Of a stretch of 40,044 nt of DNA, positions 1 through 7,740 are shown piece after piece. A model generated the notes under the pieces. That model searched no databases. It saw only the letters and a program-made list of their open reading frames with translations, and was not told where the DNA came from. The first letter of the stretch is position 1, and the number at the start of each line of letters is the position of its first letter. The DNA comes from Acidobacteriaceae bacterium (GTDB taxonomy: Bacteria; Acidobacteriota; Terriglobia; Terriglobales; Acidobacteriaceae), in contig JAOAPL010000300.1 of assembly GCA_025462925.1 (NCBI GenBank), forward strand, positions 1 through 40,044. Direction: 5' to 3'. A program made the translations under genes and the position numbers.

Positions 1-497
1 CGCTTATCGCCCACCGCTGTCTGCGTGATATTCGCCGTGCGCACGATTTTGTTCGACAGCCTATAGATCTGCTTCTTCTCATCCCATGACGTGTCCGGAT
101 CGAAATCGACATCCAGGGTTGTCGCCAGCATTTCCGCTGCGAGTTCCTCGGCGTAATCGCCGGCTTGGTCTTCCGACATTCCGTAGCAATGGTGCTCGCT
201 GAGATATCCATAGGTGTTGCGATCGGTAGGGATGGCAACGCCTATGCTCGCCGCGATCAAACGATGCGGTTCGTGAGTCGATGTTTCTGCGACCACGGCG
301 AAGACGACTTCACCCGGATGCAGGTACTTCAACCCTTCACGACGCGACAGCAATTTGCAATTCGGTGGAAAGATCGAAGAGACACGGACCAGGTTCTGGG
401 CGGCGATTCCCGCGTCGCGTAATGCGAGCTCAAAGGATGTCAAGCGCTCCTTGTGCTTGCCTACGCCTTTCGTCAAAAACATCTGCTTGGGAACCAT
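1..497 (-). CDS. Pyruvoyl-dependent arginine decarboxylase (partial, 3' end outside window)
   Basis: The minus-strand frame, absent from the ORF track because it has no stop inside the window, starts MVPKQMFLTKG and contains VRVSSIFPPNC. It ends at the window edge in IVRTANITQTAVGDK. These match the PvlArgDC family, which decarboxylates arginine to agmatine for polyamine synthesis. The family self-cleaves between two serines, here Ser40-Ser41 counted from the ATG, and the second becomes the pyruvoyl cofactor. About 165 residues are visible, nearly the whole family length. The ATG at 497 fits the common family start, but a TTG at 509, eight bases after a GGAGGA, has the better ribosome binding site and would add four residues. 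The LysR gene lies just upstream on the same strand and may regulate it or be co-transcribed with it. Confidence 0.9.
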   Translation of the reverse strand, partial: MVPKQMFLTKGVGKHKERLTSFELALRDAGIAAQNLVRVSSIFPPNCKLLSRREGLKYLHPGEVVFAVVAETSTHEPHRLIAASIGVAIPTDRNTYGYLSEHHCYGMSEDQAGDYAEELAAEMLATTLDVDFDPDTSWDEKKQIYRLSNKIVRTANITQTAVGDK

Positions 498-630
498 GTC
501 AACGCCCAATGATTGAGTCCTCCTGCTGCGGAACAATGATTTTTACGGAATAAATAAACTAACAGAAAATTTCCGGCGCGTGTGTAAAAATCCACGCAAC
601 TTTCAAGCGGGAGAGAGGTTGGGCGCGAAT

Positions 631-1530
631 CTACGCCTTCGCTTCCGCTGCCTTGATCTTTACCGCGATATCAATGAACGCCAGCGCTGCGCGGCTCAGC
701 GCCTTGTCTTTGCGGAAGACGAGTGCAAGATCGCGCTTGATCTGCGCGTCGGCGATGGGAAGAGCGGCCAGGATCTTGGCTTTGATGTCGCTTAGTGCGT
801 TTGATCGCGCAATAAAGCCGATCCCCACTCCCGCCGCCACGAACCGTTTCAGCAACTCGCTCGAATCCAACTCCATGGAGACATTCGGCTTCAACTTGCG
901 CGCGTGCAGAAGCTCGTCGATAGCGTCTCGTGTCTTGCCGAACTTTGGCAGCAACAGCGGAAACTTCACCACGTCCTGGATCGCCACCTGCTTCTTGTCG
1001 TTCATGATGGGATGGTCGGGAGGCGCGATCACTACCAGTTCGTCGCGATGGATCACCTTCACCGTGAAACGCGAATCCTCCACCGGCATAGACACCACGC
1101 CGAAATCCACCGAGTTGTCGATCACTGATTCCAATATGCGAATCCGCTCAGAGCGCTTGATCCCCACGGCGACGTTCGGATACAGCTTCTTGAATTCCCC
1201 GAATACTTCCGGCAGAACATGAAGACACGTTCCTTCATTGGCGCCGACAACGATCTCGCCTCGGGGAATTCGCTCCATCTCCGCCATGGACGAGATGATT
1301 CGGCGCTTGCTTTCCATCATATCTTCCGCGTATTTCTGAAAAGCCTTGCCTGCCGCAGTCAGCGAAACTTTTCCCCCTGAGCGGTCAAACAGCTTTGCGC
1401 CAACCTCATCTTCCAGCGCGCGGATCTGCGACGAGATCGCCGGCTGCGTGCGGAAACATTTCTCCGCCGCGCGCGAGAAGCTGTTGTGCTTCGCCACTTC
1501 TATAAACGAATTGAGCTGGTCAAAATCCAT
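631..1530 (-). CDS. LysR-family transcriptional regulator
   Basis: This 299-residue protein has the usual LTTR length. Residues 1-60 form the winged helix-turn-helix (FSRAAEKCFRTQPAISSQI, then LFDRSGGKVSLTAAG), followed by a linker helix. From about residue 90 to 295 it has the periplasmic-binding-protein-like effector domain (GEIVVGANEGT, then FVAAGVGIGFIARSNAL). It is a DNA-binding regulator responding to an unknown small molecule. The ATG at 1530 has only a weak ribosome binding site (AATAAG abutting it). A second near-identical copy of the first 35 bases lies 84 bp upstream with a better AAGG site, so the start region has been rearranged. The downstream arginine decarboxylase is on the same strand. 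Family assignment is secure; the target genes are inferred only from position. Confidence 0.93.
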   Translation of the reverse strand: MDFDQLNSFIEVAKHNSFSRAAEKCFRTQPAISSQIRALEDEVGAKLFDRSGGKVSLTAAGKAFQKYAEDMMESKRRIISSMAEMERIPRGEIVVGANEGTCLHVLPEVFGEFKKLYPNVAVGIKRSERIRILESVIDNSVDFGVVSMPVEDSRFTVKVIHRDELVVIAPPDHPIMNDKKQVAIQDVVKFPLLLPKFGKTRDAIDELLHARKLKPNVSMELDSSELLKRFVAAGVGIGFIARSNALSDIKAKILAALPIADAQIKRDLALVFRKDKALSRAALAFIDIAVKIKAAEAKA

Positions 1531-1649
1531 CTTATTTTTGCTACGCTGATCCCTCGTTACACTCGGGATTTCGGCTGCGGGCTCCCGCTTCGCTCACGCC
1601 CGCATGGCGCCTCAACTTCTATAAACGAATTGAGCTGATCAAAATCCAT
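1496..1649. repeat. 35-bp direct repeat (LysR 5' end) flanking an 84-bp insert
   Basis: Positions 1496-1530 (ACTTCTATAAACGAATTGAG...) and 1615-1649 are the same 35 bases with one mismatch, a synonymous GAC/GAT in codon 4 of the LysR gene. Between them lie 84 bp (1531-1614) holding a hairpin-forming GCGGGCTCCCGCTTCG...GCCCGC. The pattern is either a 119-bp tandem duplication with later change, or an insertion of a small element with a long target duplication. No transposase is present. Confidence 0.9.
1557..1649 (-). pseudogene. Duplicated LysR start: 30-codon leader-like fragment
   Basis: Reading from the outer repeat copy gives an open frame of 30 codons. It begins MDFDQLNSFIEV, identical to the LysR N-terminus, then runs into the insert (EAPCGRERSGSPQPKSRV) and stops at TAA 27 bases before the intact LysR start. 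An AAGG lies five bases before its ATG, which suggests this was the original start codon and ribosome binding site. It may be a dead fragment or may now act as an upstream open reading frame influencing translation of the regulator. No independent function is claimed. Confidence 0.6.
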
Positions 1650-1869
1650 TCGTGCCTTGTTGAGGTTAAGCTAACGGCTAAGAGCTAAGAGCTGCCAGCT
1701 CCCTATAATTTCCGCTTATCGCCCTCATAAAAACAATGAATTTTGCGGGAAGCGGCTTGACCAGTATTCTCAACTTGCATTCGCCTTAGTGCAACCTGCA
1801 TTTTGTTGGAATATCATTTACATTGTTTACACCCCAAAAATTCCCAACTCGCCTTTATTGAGGAGAACC

Positions 1870-3300
1870 ATGTCGACAGAGCTACGTAATTTCCTGGAGC
1901 TTTCCTACGAGGAACTGGAATCGCTCAACCTACAGGCCAAAGAGCAGCGGAAAAAGCGTGTCGCCCCGGGCAAGATCCAGGAAGAGCGTATCAAGTATCT
2001 TACCGATGAAAAGCGCATCAAGGCCGTCACCGTGCTCTTTAGCGACCTCGAAGGCCGCTTGCACATGCTCGATTACGACAAGAAATTTCTCGTCAAGAAT
2101 TGGGACAACCTCACCTTTGACGGTTCGTCCATTCGCGGCTTCACTGCGCAGCGCGAGAGTGATCTCCGTCTGACCATCGATTGGGGCGCTTTCTATTGGG
2201 CTCCGTCCGATTTCTTTGGCCCTGGCAAGGTGCTTGTCTTCAGCGAAGTCACTGACAAGGGCGGAACCGCTTATAGCGCCGACATCCGTGGCGTCCTCAA
2301 GCAGTTTGCTGATGACCTCCACGCCAAGGAAGGCTACACGCTGAACGCGGCGAATGAGATCGAAGGCTTCATCTTCAAGGGCGCAGACGCCGAGCAGAAC
2401 TATCACGAGACGGGAAAATTCGAATACGTGAACACCGGCGGGTATTACCATTCGCTGCCCGGCGATCCGCTCCGCACTTTCATTGATACCAGTGCCGAAG
2501 TCCAGCGCGCGATGGGCTTCGAGAATGAAAAGGACCACCCTGAAGTTGCGCCCTCGCAATTCGAGATCAATTACAGCTACGGCGAAGTTGTTGCTGCTGC
2601 CGACCAGATCCAGCTTTACAAGCTGATCTGCCGGCAAGTCGCCACCCGCATGGGAATGACGGCCTCATTCTTGCCCAAACCGGTGGTTGGCGTGAACGGC
2701 AACGGCATGCACACCAACGTTTCCATCAGCAAAGGTGGAAAGAATCTTTTTTGGGACGCAAAAGGAGAGGAGAAGCTAAGCCAACTTGGATGGTCTTTCG
2801 TTGACCGCATCCTCACACACGCGAATGACATCTGCCTCATGCTCAACGCCAGCGTGAATGCATATCGCCGGCTCGATCCGCACTTTGAGGCGCCTAACCA
2901 GATCAAGGCCTCCGCCACCGACCGCGGCTCCATGGTGCGCATTCCCATCGGCAATGACAAGAGCATGCGCGTCGAGGTCCGTTCCGTCGGTCCCGACGCC
3001 AATCCCTATATGGTCATGTATTCAGTCTTCAAAAGCGGCATTGACGGACAGACTTCCAAGATCAAGAACCTTCGCCAGGCCGAACGATATCTGCCCGACA
3101 ACATTTACACCGCGCTGGAACATTTCCGCGACTCGTCGTGGACATCCAAGATGCTGGGCGGCGATGTAAAGGGGCGATATGCAGACTTGAAACAGGCCGC
3201 CGCAGACCGCTGTCCCCGATTGCTCGGGACTTTCGTGAAGGCCCCTGAAGTCCAATACCACCATGATGTCTATAACCAGTTCCTTTGGAACAGGTTCTAA
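1870..3300 (+). CDS. glnA: Glutamine synthetase, type I
   Basis: The protein (476 aa) catalyses ATP-dependent synthesis of glutamine from glutamate and ammonia in the cytoplasm. Visible family marks are the beta-grasp FDGSSIRGF, the glutamate/metal segment ANEIEGF, NGNGMHTNVS (in place of the usual GxGMHxHxS), an ATP-site segment around APNQIKASATDRGSM, and VEVRSVGPDANPYM. The ATG at 1870 is chosen over the ORF-track start at 1789 because GAGGAG sits just before it and the GS N-domain begins there. The NLYDLP adenylylation loop of enterobacterial GlnA is not present; the region reads ERYLPDNIYTALEHF, so control by tyrosine adenylylation seems unlikely. It is monocistronic, ended by a strong hairpin at 3321. 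GlnA-like gamma-glutamyl ligases are the alternative reading. Confidence 0.88.
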   Translation: MSTELRNFLELSYEELESLNLQAKEQRKKRVAPGKIQEERIKYLTDEKRIKAVTVLFSDLEGRLHMLDYDKKFLVKNWDNLTFDGSSIRGFTAQRESDLRLTIDWGAFYWAPSDFFGPGKVLVFSEVTDKGGTAYSADIRGVLKQFADDLHAKEGYTLNAANEIEGFIFKGADAEQNYHETGKFEYVNTGGYYHSLPGDPLRTFIDTSAEVQRAMGFENEKDHPEVAPSQFEINYSYGEVVAAADQIQLYKLICRQVATRMGMTASFLPKPVVGVNGNGMHTNVSISKGGKNLFWDAKGEEKLSQLGWSFVDRILTHANDICLMLNASVNAYRRLDPHFEAPNQIKASATDRGSMVRIPIGNDKSMRVEVRSVGPDANPYMVMYSVFKSGIDGQTSKIKNLRQAERYLPDNIYTALEHFRDSSWTSKMLGGDVKGRYADLKQAAADRCPRLLGTFVKAPEVQYHHDVYNQFLWNRF

Positions 3301-3320
3301 AAGTCTAGGCATATTAAGAC

Positions 3321-3350
3321 AAAAGGTTCGGGAAACCGAACCTTTTGCTT
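3321..3350 (+). terminator. Rho-independent terminator of glutamine synthetase gene
   Basis: A perfect 11-bp stem AAAAGGTTCGG / CCGAACCTTTT closes a GAAA tetraloop 20 bases after the glnA stop. The arm ends in TTTT and continues GCTTT. It insulates the next gene, which must have its own promoter between about 3350 and 3425. Confidence 0.85.
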
Positions 3351-3429
3351 TATGCTGATACGCATCCAGAGCTGTTTTTGCGCGTCACAAACGTCAAATT
3401 GCAGGACAACTGGTTCGCTTGAGGTGGTC

Positions 3430-5385
3430 ATGCCGTTAGTCAAGGCTTTCGTTGCAAGGAGCTTCGATCCGAAAGATGAGGATCGAATTCGGCCACTGTT
3501 GAGCTTCTTGGAATCCCCACAATCAATTGGGTTTATTGCAGAAACTGCGCAACGCGCTGAAGTTGAAAGTGTTTCTATCAAGGTTCAGCGGATGATCGAT
3601 GATGCGCAGGTGTTTGTTGGCATATTTACAACGCGCCATCCAATTGTGGAACCTCCTGAAGGATTTCGCCGGAGAGCTGCATTCATTTTCTCAAAGACAA
3701 AGGTTGCGACGTGGTCGGCGCCGGCTTGGGTCCTGCAAGAACTTGGTTACGCTGTAAAGTCAAACAAGCAGATTATTTTGCTGATTGAGAGTGGAATTGA
3801 AACTTTTGGATTGCAGGGAGATTTGGAATACATCGTCTTCGATCCCTCCAATTTCACATCAACCCTGACAAAACTGAATCAAATGATTTCGGACATAGTT
3901 GCAAAAGCATCTGGTACAGAAGTGAAAATCACTGTTTCGCAGATCGCGCCCGAACAACCAGTCGGAAATGACCTGAAAGTTGAGGAAACGAGTTCTCAGT
4001 CAGCACAAACTGAGGAGAAGCCGTCAGACAGTCTTATCGAAATTTTCATACAAATGAAAAACGCGATAGACGGGGGCCTGTGGGATGTAGAAGCTCAAGC
4101 CTACGAATCCGGTCGAAGTCTTATCAACAACGGTAAGGCTGGAACCATGACGCTCATCGGTTGGGAATGTCTTCGGGAGCGCTCTCGATTCACCGCTGGA
4201 TTTGCAAGCGGACTCGATAATCTCCTGACGCTTTGCGATGCCAATCCTGACAGCCCCGAGCCTCTGCTAGCAACCGGACTCTGTTATCTACACTACAAAG
4301 AATATGAGAAGGCATTGGGTTTTTTCCAAAGAGCGTCAGACCTTGCTATTGGCACGGAAAAGGTTTCCTATTTGCTCAGAACCGCTGAGTGTTTCGTCGG
4401 TCTCAAGAAGTGGGAGAGATGTGAAGTTGCTCTAGAGAGCGCCCTCAAGTATTCAAACGGCAGCCAGCGATCTGATGTACTGGTCAAATTGTACGAAGTA
4501 ATGAAGGGGGCAGGGCGGCTCCAAGAGCGCTTTGCCATTGCGGAGTATTTGCTGCACGAACATCCACAGGCCCCAATCAGATTTGCGTTGGGGCTGGACT
4601 ACCATGCTCAACACTTAGAAAAGTTGGCTTTGTACCACTTCGACACTCTTGTTAAGAACGCACCTGAGGAGGCCGGAGCCATCCATAATCTCGCATTGAT
4701 GTGTATGGATTGTGCGCTCCCCATAAGCGGAGTTGATCGCTATCGTCAAGCGATCGCTCTTGGAGAAACGCTCGCATCGGCCAATCTGGGCCAGACTTTC
4801 TTAGAAGCTGGCATGGAGCTAGAGGCGCGAGCGACCCTGAAGCACGCTATGAATCTCGAACCCCACGACGCTCGGGTTGACAGCATTTTTGCTCAGATTG
4901 AGAGTAATCGGAAACTTGAGTTATCAAAATATGAAGAAATTCTCTCGGCTTCGCATTCCGCCCGCGGAATTTTTGTAGAAATGGGAGAAGCTTTGCTCAG
5001 ACCAATTGTTTTCCCATTGGAGGGGACTTGGGAGTTTCCTTTTGGCGAAGCCCCGGTCACTCGCGAGGGCAATAATCTACTCGTTGATATAGAAATTACT
5101 ACTGAAGAGATGCCTCAAGGACTGTTTGGGCTCGCTGGTCAGGAAAAAGTGAAGCGGACCCAACGCTACCGCTTAGCAGGCCAGGTACACAACTCAGTTT
5201 GGAAGTTTAATCTGCGTGTAAGCGGCGACTCCAAAAATTTTACGGTGCTGACTGCGTTAAGTGGGACCCCCTCTGATGAGAGCGGATTTGTGATTTTTGA
5301 CAAGGCGAGCACTAGCGCCAAGTACTTCTTGCTCGACAAAAATTCACCCAAGGGTATTAAAGAAATCAGAAAGAGGTTTTACTAG
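3430..5385 (+). CDS. TIR-like domain / TPR-repeat protein of unknown role
   Basis: The 651-residue start at ATG 3430 follows GAGG with a five-base gap; the longer ORF from 3352 would begin inside the terminator tail. Residues about 4-160 look like a TIR/TIR-like fold: beta strand VKAFVARSF, a helix-strand pair MIDDAQVFVGIF, and APAWVLQELGYA, where Glu104 sits where the catalytic glutamate of NAD-cleaving TIR domains lies. After an acidic linker, residues about 210-520 are helical repeats of TPR type (LLATGLCYLHYKEYEKALGF, IHNLALMCMDCALP). The last roughly 120 residues are beta-rich and unrecognised. Codon use is visibly more AT-rich than in the flanking genes, suggesting transfer. TIR-TPR proteins often act in defence or signalling, but no partner gene (ThsA, STING, Cap) is adjacent. 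The TIR call is moderate; function is unknown. Confidence 0.7.
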   Translation: MPLVKAFVARSFDPKDEDRIRPLLSFLESPQSIGFIAETAQRAEVESVSIKVQRMIDDAQVFVGIFTTRHPIVEPPEGFRRRAAFIFSKTKVATWSAPAWVLQELGYAVKSNKQIILLIESGIETFGLQGDLEYIVFDPSNFTSTLTKLNQMISDIVAKASGTEVKITVSQIAPEQPVGNDLKVEETSSQSAQTEEKPSDSLIEIFIQMKNAIDGGLWDVEAQAYESGRSLINNGKAGTMTLIGWECLRERSRFTAGFASGLDNLLTLCDANPDSPEPLLATGLCYLHYKEYEKALGFFQRASDLAIGTEKVSYLLRTAECFVGLKKWERCEVALESALKYSNGSQRSDVLVKLYEVMKGAGRLQERFAIAEYLLHEHPQAPIRFALGLDYHAQHLEKLALYHFDTLVKNAPEEAGAIHNLALMCMDCALPISGVDRYRQAIALGETLASANLGQTFLEAGMELEARATLKHAMNLEPHDARVDSIFAQIESNRKLELSKYEEILSASHSARGIFVEMGEALLRPIVFPLEGTWEFPFGEAPVTREGNNLLVDIEITTEEMPQGLFGLAGQEKVKRTQRYRLAGQVHNSVWKFNLRVSGDSKNFTVLTALSGTPSDESGFVIFDKASTSAKYFLLDKNSPKGIKEIRKRFY

Positions 5386-5442
5386 GCTTTTACGTCCTCC
5401 ACCGTCAGAAGTCGCCGGGGCACTATTTTGGTAGGGCGCAGT

Positions 5443-5667
5443 TTACTGCGGCTGGGATTCCTGAAAATGCGTTTCTTTCATTTCGCTCTGCGTTAAGAAC
5501 TCCCACACGTTCTGGTTCACGCGGTAGCTGTCCGAGTAGTAGTCGTGGGTGTGATGGGGAATCACGTCCACTCTGATCTTGAAGCCTTTCTCCTTAAACA
5601 TTCTCCTGGTGTCTTCGATCAAATCCAACGGGTAGTACGCATCGCTATCTCCTGCCTTCAAGGCCAA
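5443..5667 (-). pseudogene. C-terminal remnant of an alpha/beta hydrolase
   Basis: The frame reads ALKAGDSDAYYPLDLIEDTRR, then VDVIPHHTHDYYS, then WEFLTQ. This resembles the last 70 residues of esterase/dienelactone-hydrolase-type proteins, with the catalytic Asp (GDxD) and the His (HTHDYY) regions. The nucleophile-bearing N-terminal two thirds are missing: an in-frame TAG lies four codons upstream and the next gene's start region follows. The only start is a TTG without a credible ribosome binding site. It is most likely a decayed gene truncated when the adjacent region was rearranged. Confidence 0.65.
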
Positions 5668-5711
5668 CGGAATCTACGAATCCAGTACAATCAAAACCTT
5701 TGGAGGACTAT

Positions 5712-6221
5712 ATGGCATTGAAGGACGCACTCTTACCCGAATTCGATATGGAGATGGCCAGCACCCGAAAGACTCTCGAACGCGTGCCGGAAGAGAAGTT
5801 CGGCTGGAAGCCGCATGACAAATCGTTTTCTATGGGACATCTTGCCAGCCATCTCGCGAACCTCCCTAGCTGGGCGGTCTTTGGCCTTCAGCAGGACTCC
5901 ATCGACATTGCTCCCACCGATGGCAGCAAGGTAACAACTCCGCAGGCAAACTCCCGGAAAGAACTCTTGGAAATGTTCGACAAGAATCTCGCCGAAGGAC
6001 GCGCCGCCATAGCCGCCGCCAGCGATGACCTCATGTCCAAGCCATGGTCGCTGAAGGCCGGCGGACAAACCCTCTTCACCATTCCCAAGGCGGCCGTCCT
6101 GCGCACCTGGGTGATGAACCACAACATCCACCATCGCGCGCAACTTGGGGTCTATTTGCGTCTCAATGGTGTCCCCGTTCCTTCAATCTACGGCCCAACC
6201 GCGGACGAGCAAGGAATGTAG
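5712..6221 (+). CDS. DinB-family protein
   Basis: This 169-residue protein is predicted to be a four-helix bundle of the DinB/YfiT superfamily, metal-binding proteins that include thiol transferases and damage-inducible proteins. The characteristic histidines are present in SMGHLASHLANLP (His43/His47) and in the late helix MNHNIHHRAQLGVYLRL. The end FGW-type motif near residue 30 (EKFGWKPHDKSFSMG) is also typical. ATG 5712 is preceded by GGAGGA, better than the TTG at 5700. The substrate cannot be told from sequence. It is flanked by a hydrolase remnant upstream and a convergent SDR gene. Confidence 0.88.
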   Translation: MALKDALLPEFDMEMASTRKTLERVPEEKFGWKPHDKSFSMGHLASHLANLPSWAVFGLQQDSIDIAPTDGSKVTTPQANSRKELLEMFDKNLAEGRAAIAAASDDLMSKPWSLKAGGQTLFTIPKAAVLRTWVMNHNIHHRAQLGVYLRLNGVPVPSIYGPTADEQGM

Positions 6222-6243
6222 TCCGCTCAATAGGCAGCGTGCA

Positions 6244-6903
6244 TCAAGCTTTTGCCAAGTTAACAATGTCCTTCACTTCTAGGATTTTCTTAGGATAGCC
6301 CTTGCTAACAGCATTGATCATAGCCTGCCCCACCTCCTGCAAGGTACAAAAGCCCGCAGGATATAGTGCCCGACCTATGGGATAGAGCCAGGCAAAAAAC
6401 TTGTAGTAACTTTTGACATTTTTCTGGCCCGGCGTAGCTTTCATAAAGCCGGGTCGGAACATGTACGACTGTTTGAATAACCGCATCAAGGAGTTTTCGG
6501 TAGCGCCCTTTACACGTGCCCATGCAACTCGTCCTTGTTCACTACTGTCGGTACCCGCACCCGTGACGTAGCAAAAGGTCATCTCCGGGTTAAGTCTCGC
6601 TAACAGCTGCGCGAAATTCAGTGTGAGGTCGTAGGTAGTGCGTTTATATTCCTCTTCGCTCATGCCGACGGACGATACACCCAGACAAAAAAAGCAAGCG
6701 TTGTATCCAATCAATTGCGGCTCAATGGGAGCCAGATCAAAAAAATCAGTTTGAATGATTTCGCGCAGTTTCGGGTGCGACACTCCTCCCGGCTTTCGAT
6801 TGATGACCAAAACCTGTTCTACATCGGGATGGTTCAGGCACCCAAGCAGTACACCTTCCCCGACCATGCCCGTTGCTCCGGTAATGATTGCTTTGATCTT
6901 CAT
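6244..6903 (-). CDS. Atypical short-chain dehydrogenase / NAD(P)-binding epimerase-like protein
   Basis: This 219-aa protein has a Rossmann fold with the nucleotide-binding motif ITGATGMVGEGVLLG at residues 7-21 and the acidic/basic turn VINRKP. FFCLGVSS and FCYVTGAGTDSS follow, and a WARVKGATENSLM helix replaces the classical YxxxK. This resembles the HTATIP2/NAD-dependent epimerase-like atypical SDR group, which lacks the complete Tyr-Lys pair, so catalytic activity is uncertain. No clear ribosome binding site precedes the ATG. It sits downstream of the DUF892 gene, separated from it by a terminator, and converges on dinB. Confidence 0.85.
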   Translation of the reverse strand: MKIKAIITGATGMVGEGVLLGCLNHPDVEQVLVINRKPGGVSHPKLREIIQTDFFDLAPIEPQLIGYNACFFCLGVSSVGMSEEEYKRTTYDLTLNFAQLLARLNPEMTFCYVTGAGTDSSEQGRVAWARVKGATENSLMRLFKQSYMFRPGFMKATPGQKNVKSYYKFFAWLYPIGRALYPAGFCTLQEVGQAMINAVSKGYPKKILEVKDIVNLAKA

Positions 6904-6941
6904 GAATCGTATGTTGACACATTGTATGCACCCTGCACGGC

Positions 6942-6967
6942 AAAAAAACGAGCCCTTAGTGGGCTCG
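6942..6967 (-). terminator. Terminator of the DUF892 gene
   Basis: On the minus strand CGAGCCC ACTAA GGGCTCG is followed by seven T residues, 27 bases after the DUF892 stop. The plus-strand reading also ends in CTTTTT, so it may work in both directions. Confidence 0.85.
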
Positions 6968-6993
6968 CTTTTTACACTCAGAATCGATGTGGA

Positions 6994-7518
6994 CTAAGCG
7001 ACGTCTTCCTGGTCTTCTTCTTCACCTTCCATTTCAACCGCTTCCACGTTCACGCTTTCGGCGATACTGGTCAGCTTTCTGTCTGTCTCTTTCTCTTCAT
7101 CCAAAGTCTGTTGAAGCAGATTTACAGCGTTATCCATCTCCAGCAACTCAGCATAGGTGCGGACCGTGCCATAGGCGGCGATCTCGTAATGTTCTACGCG
7201 CTGGGCTGCGGATATGAGGCCAGCATCCAGGACTTCCGGCTCTACATCTTCTTCCATAAGTTCTTTGCCTTCTTCCAGAAGCCCTTCCATGCCTTTGCAC
7301 TTCTTGCCTCGGGCAGTGGCATCAAGCTCATCGAAGATCTGGTCGAGACGTTCTACATGGCCCTTAGTCTGTTCCAGATGTTCCTCAAATGCGCTGCGTA
7401 GCTCATCAGAGTTCGAGTTCTTGATCATCTTGGGAAGCGCTTTGATGATCTGGTTTTCTGCCGAATACAAGTCCTTTAGTTCGTCTATGAATAGTTCCTG
7501 CAGGCTTTCGATTTTCAT
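6994..7518 (-). CDS. DUF892 ferritin-like protein (YciE/YciF family)
   Basis: The start MKIESLQELFIDELKDLYSAE and the helices HLEQTKGHVERLDQIF and QRVEHYEIAAYGTVRTYAELL are those of the DUF892 family. These are ferritin-like four-helix proteins with carboxylate/His metal ligands (ExxH in GHVERL and EHYE). They are often stress-induced, and their biochemical role is poorly known. ATG 7518 follows GGAG at seven bases; the ORF-track start at 7557 adds an unrelated 13 residues. The C-terminus is a highly acidic tail (EMEGEEEDQEDVA). The 174-residue length is normal for the family. Confidence 0.92.
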   Translation of the reverse strand: MKIESLQELFIDELKDLYSAENQIIKALPKMIKNSNSDELRSAFEEHLEQTKGHVERLDQIFDELDATARGKKCKGMEGLLEEGKELMEEDVEPEVLDAGLISAAQRVEHYEIAAYGTVRTYAELLEMDNAVNLLQQTLDEEKETDRKLTSIAESVNVEAVEMEGEEEDQEDVA

Positions 7519-7584
7519 GTATTTTCTCCGTGGTTGAGAGTCTTGCGGACAATGCATTTTGAGATGAGACGCAGGAAAGAATAG

Positions 7585-7680
7585 ATGGCAATTGGACAGA
7601 ACCAGCTCTCGATTTCACCGGATGAGCAAGGGCCCTTGCGGAGTAGAGATCGCAAACATTTCCGCAACAATTCTAGGTGA
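7585..7680 (+). CDS. Possible 31-aa small ORF
   Basis: ATG 7585 follows AGGA by eight bases and opens a 31-codon frame (MAIGQNQLSISPDEQG...) that is hydrophilic and ends in a basic stretch. It contains the perfect 12-bp palindrome CAAGGGCCCTTG at 7627-7638. It lies between the divergently transcribed DUF892 and glycine-zipper genes, so this stretch could equally be an untranslated leader. I recognise no family. Confidence 0.2.
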   Translation: MAIGQNQLSISPDEQGPLRSRDRKHFRNNSR

Positions 7681-7740
7681 TTAGGTTTAAAGTAAGTGTC
7701 TAAGGTGTTTCCAATAACCCCCCCCGACGGAGCACAACAA

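Noticed and set aside
1650-1869. Promoter or riboswitch upstream of glutamine synthetase
   Set aside because: A TATAAT at 1704-1709 has no matching -35, and no known riboswitch fold was recognised in this 220-bp region.
1930-2637. 235-aa minus-strand ORF over glutamine synthetase
   Set aside because: It is a shadow frame of the well-supported glnA gene; no motifs and no ribosome binding site.
3430-5385. TIR-TPR gene as part of a Thoeris or CBASS system
   Set aside because: No ThsA, cyclase, STING or other partner gene is found in either flank, so no named system is claimed.
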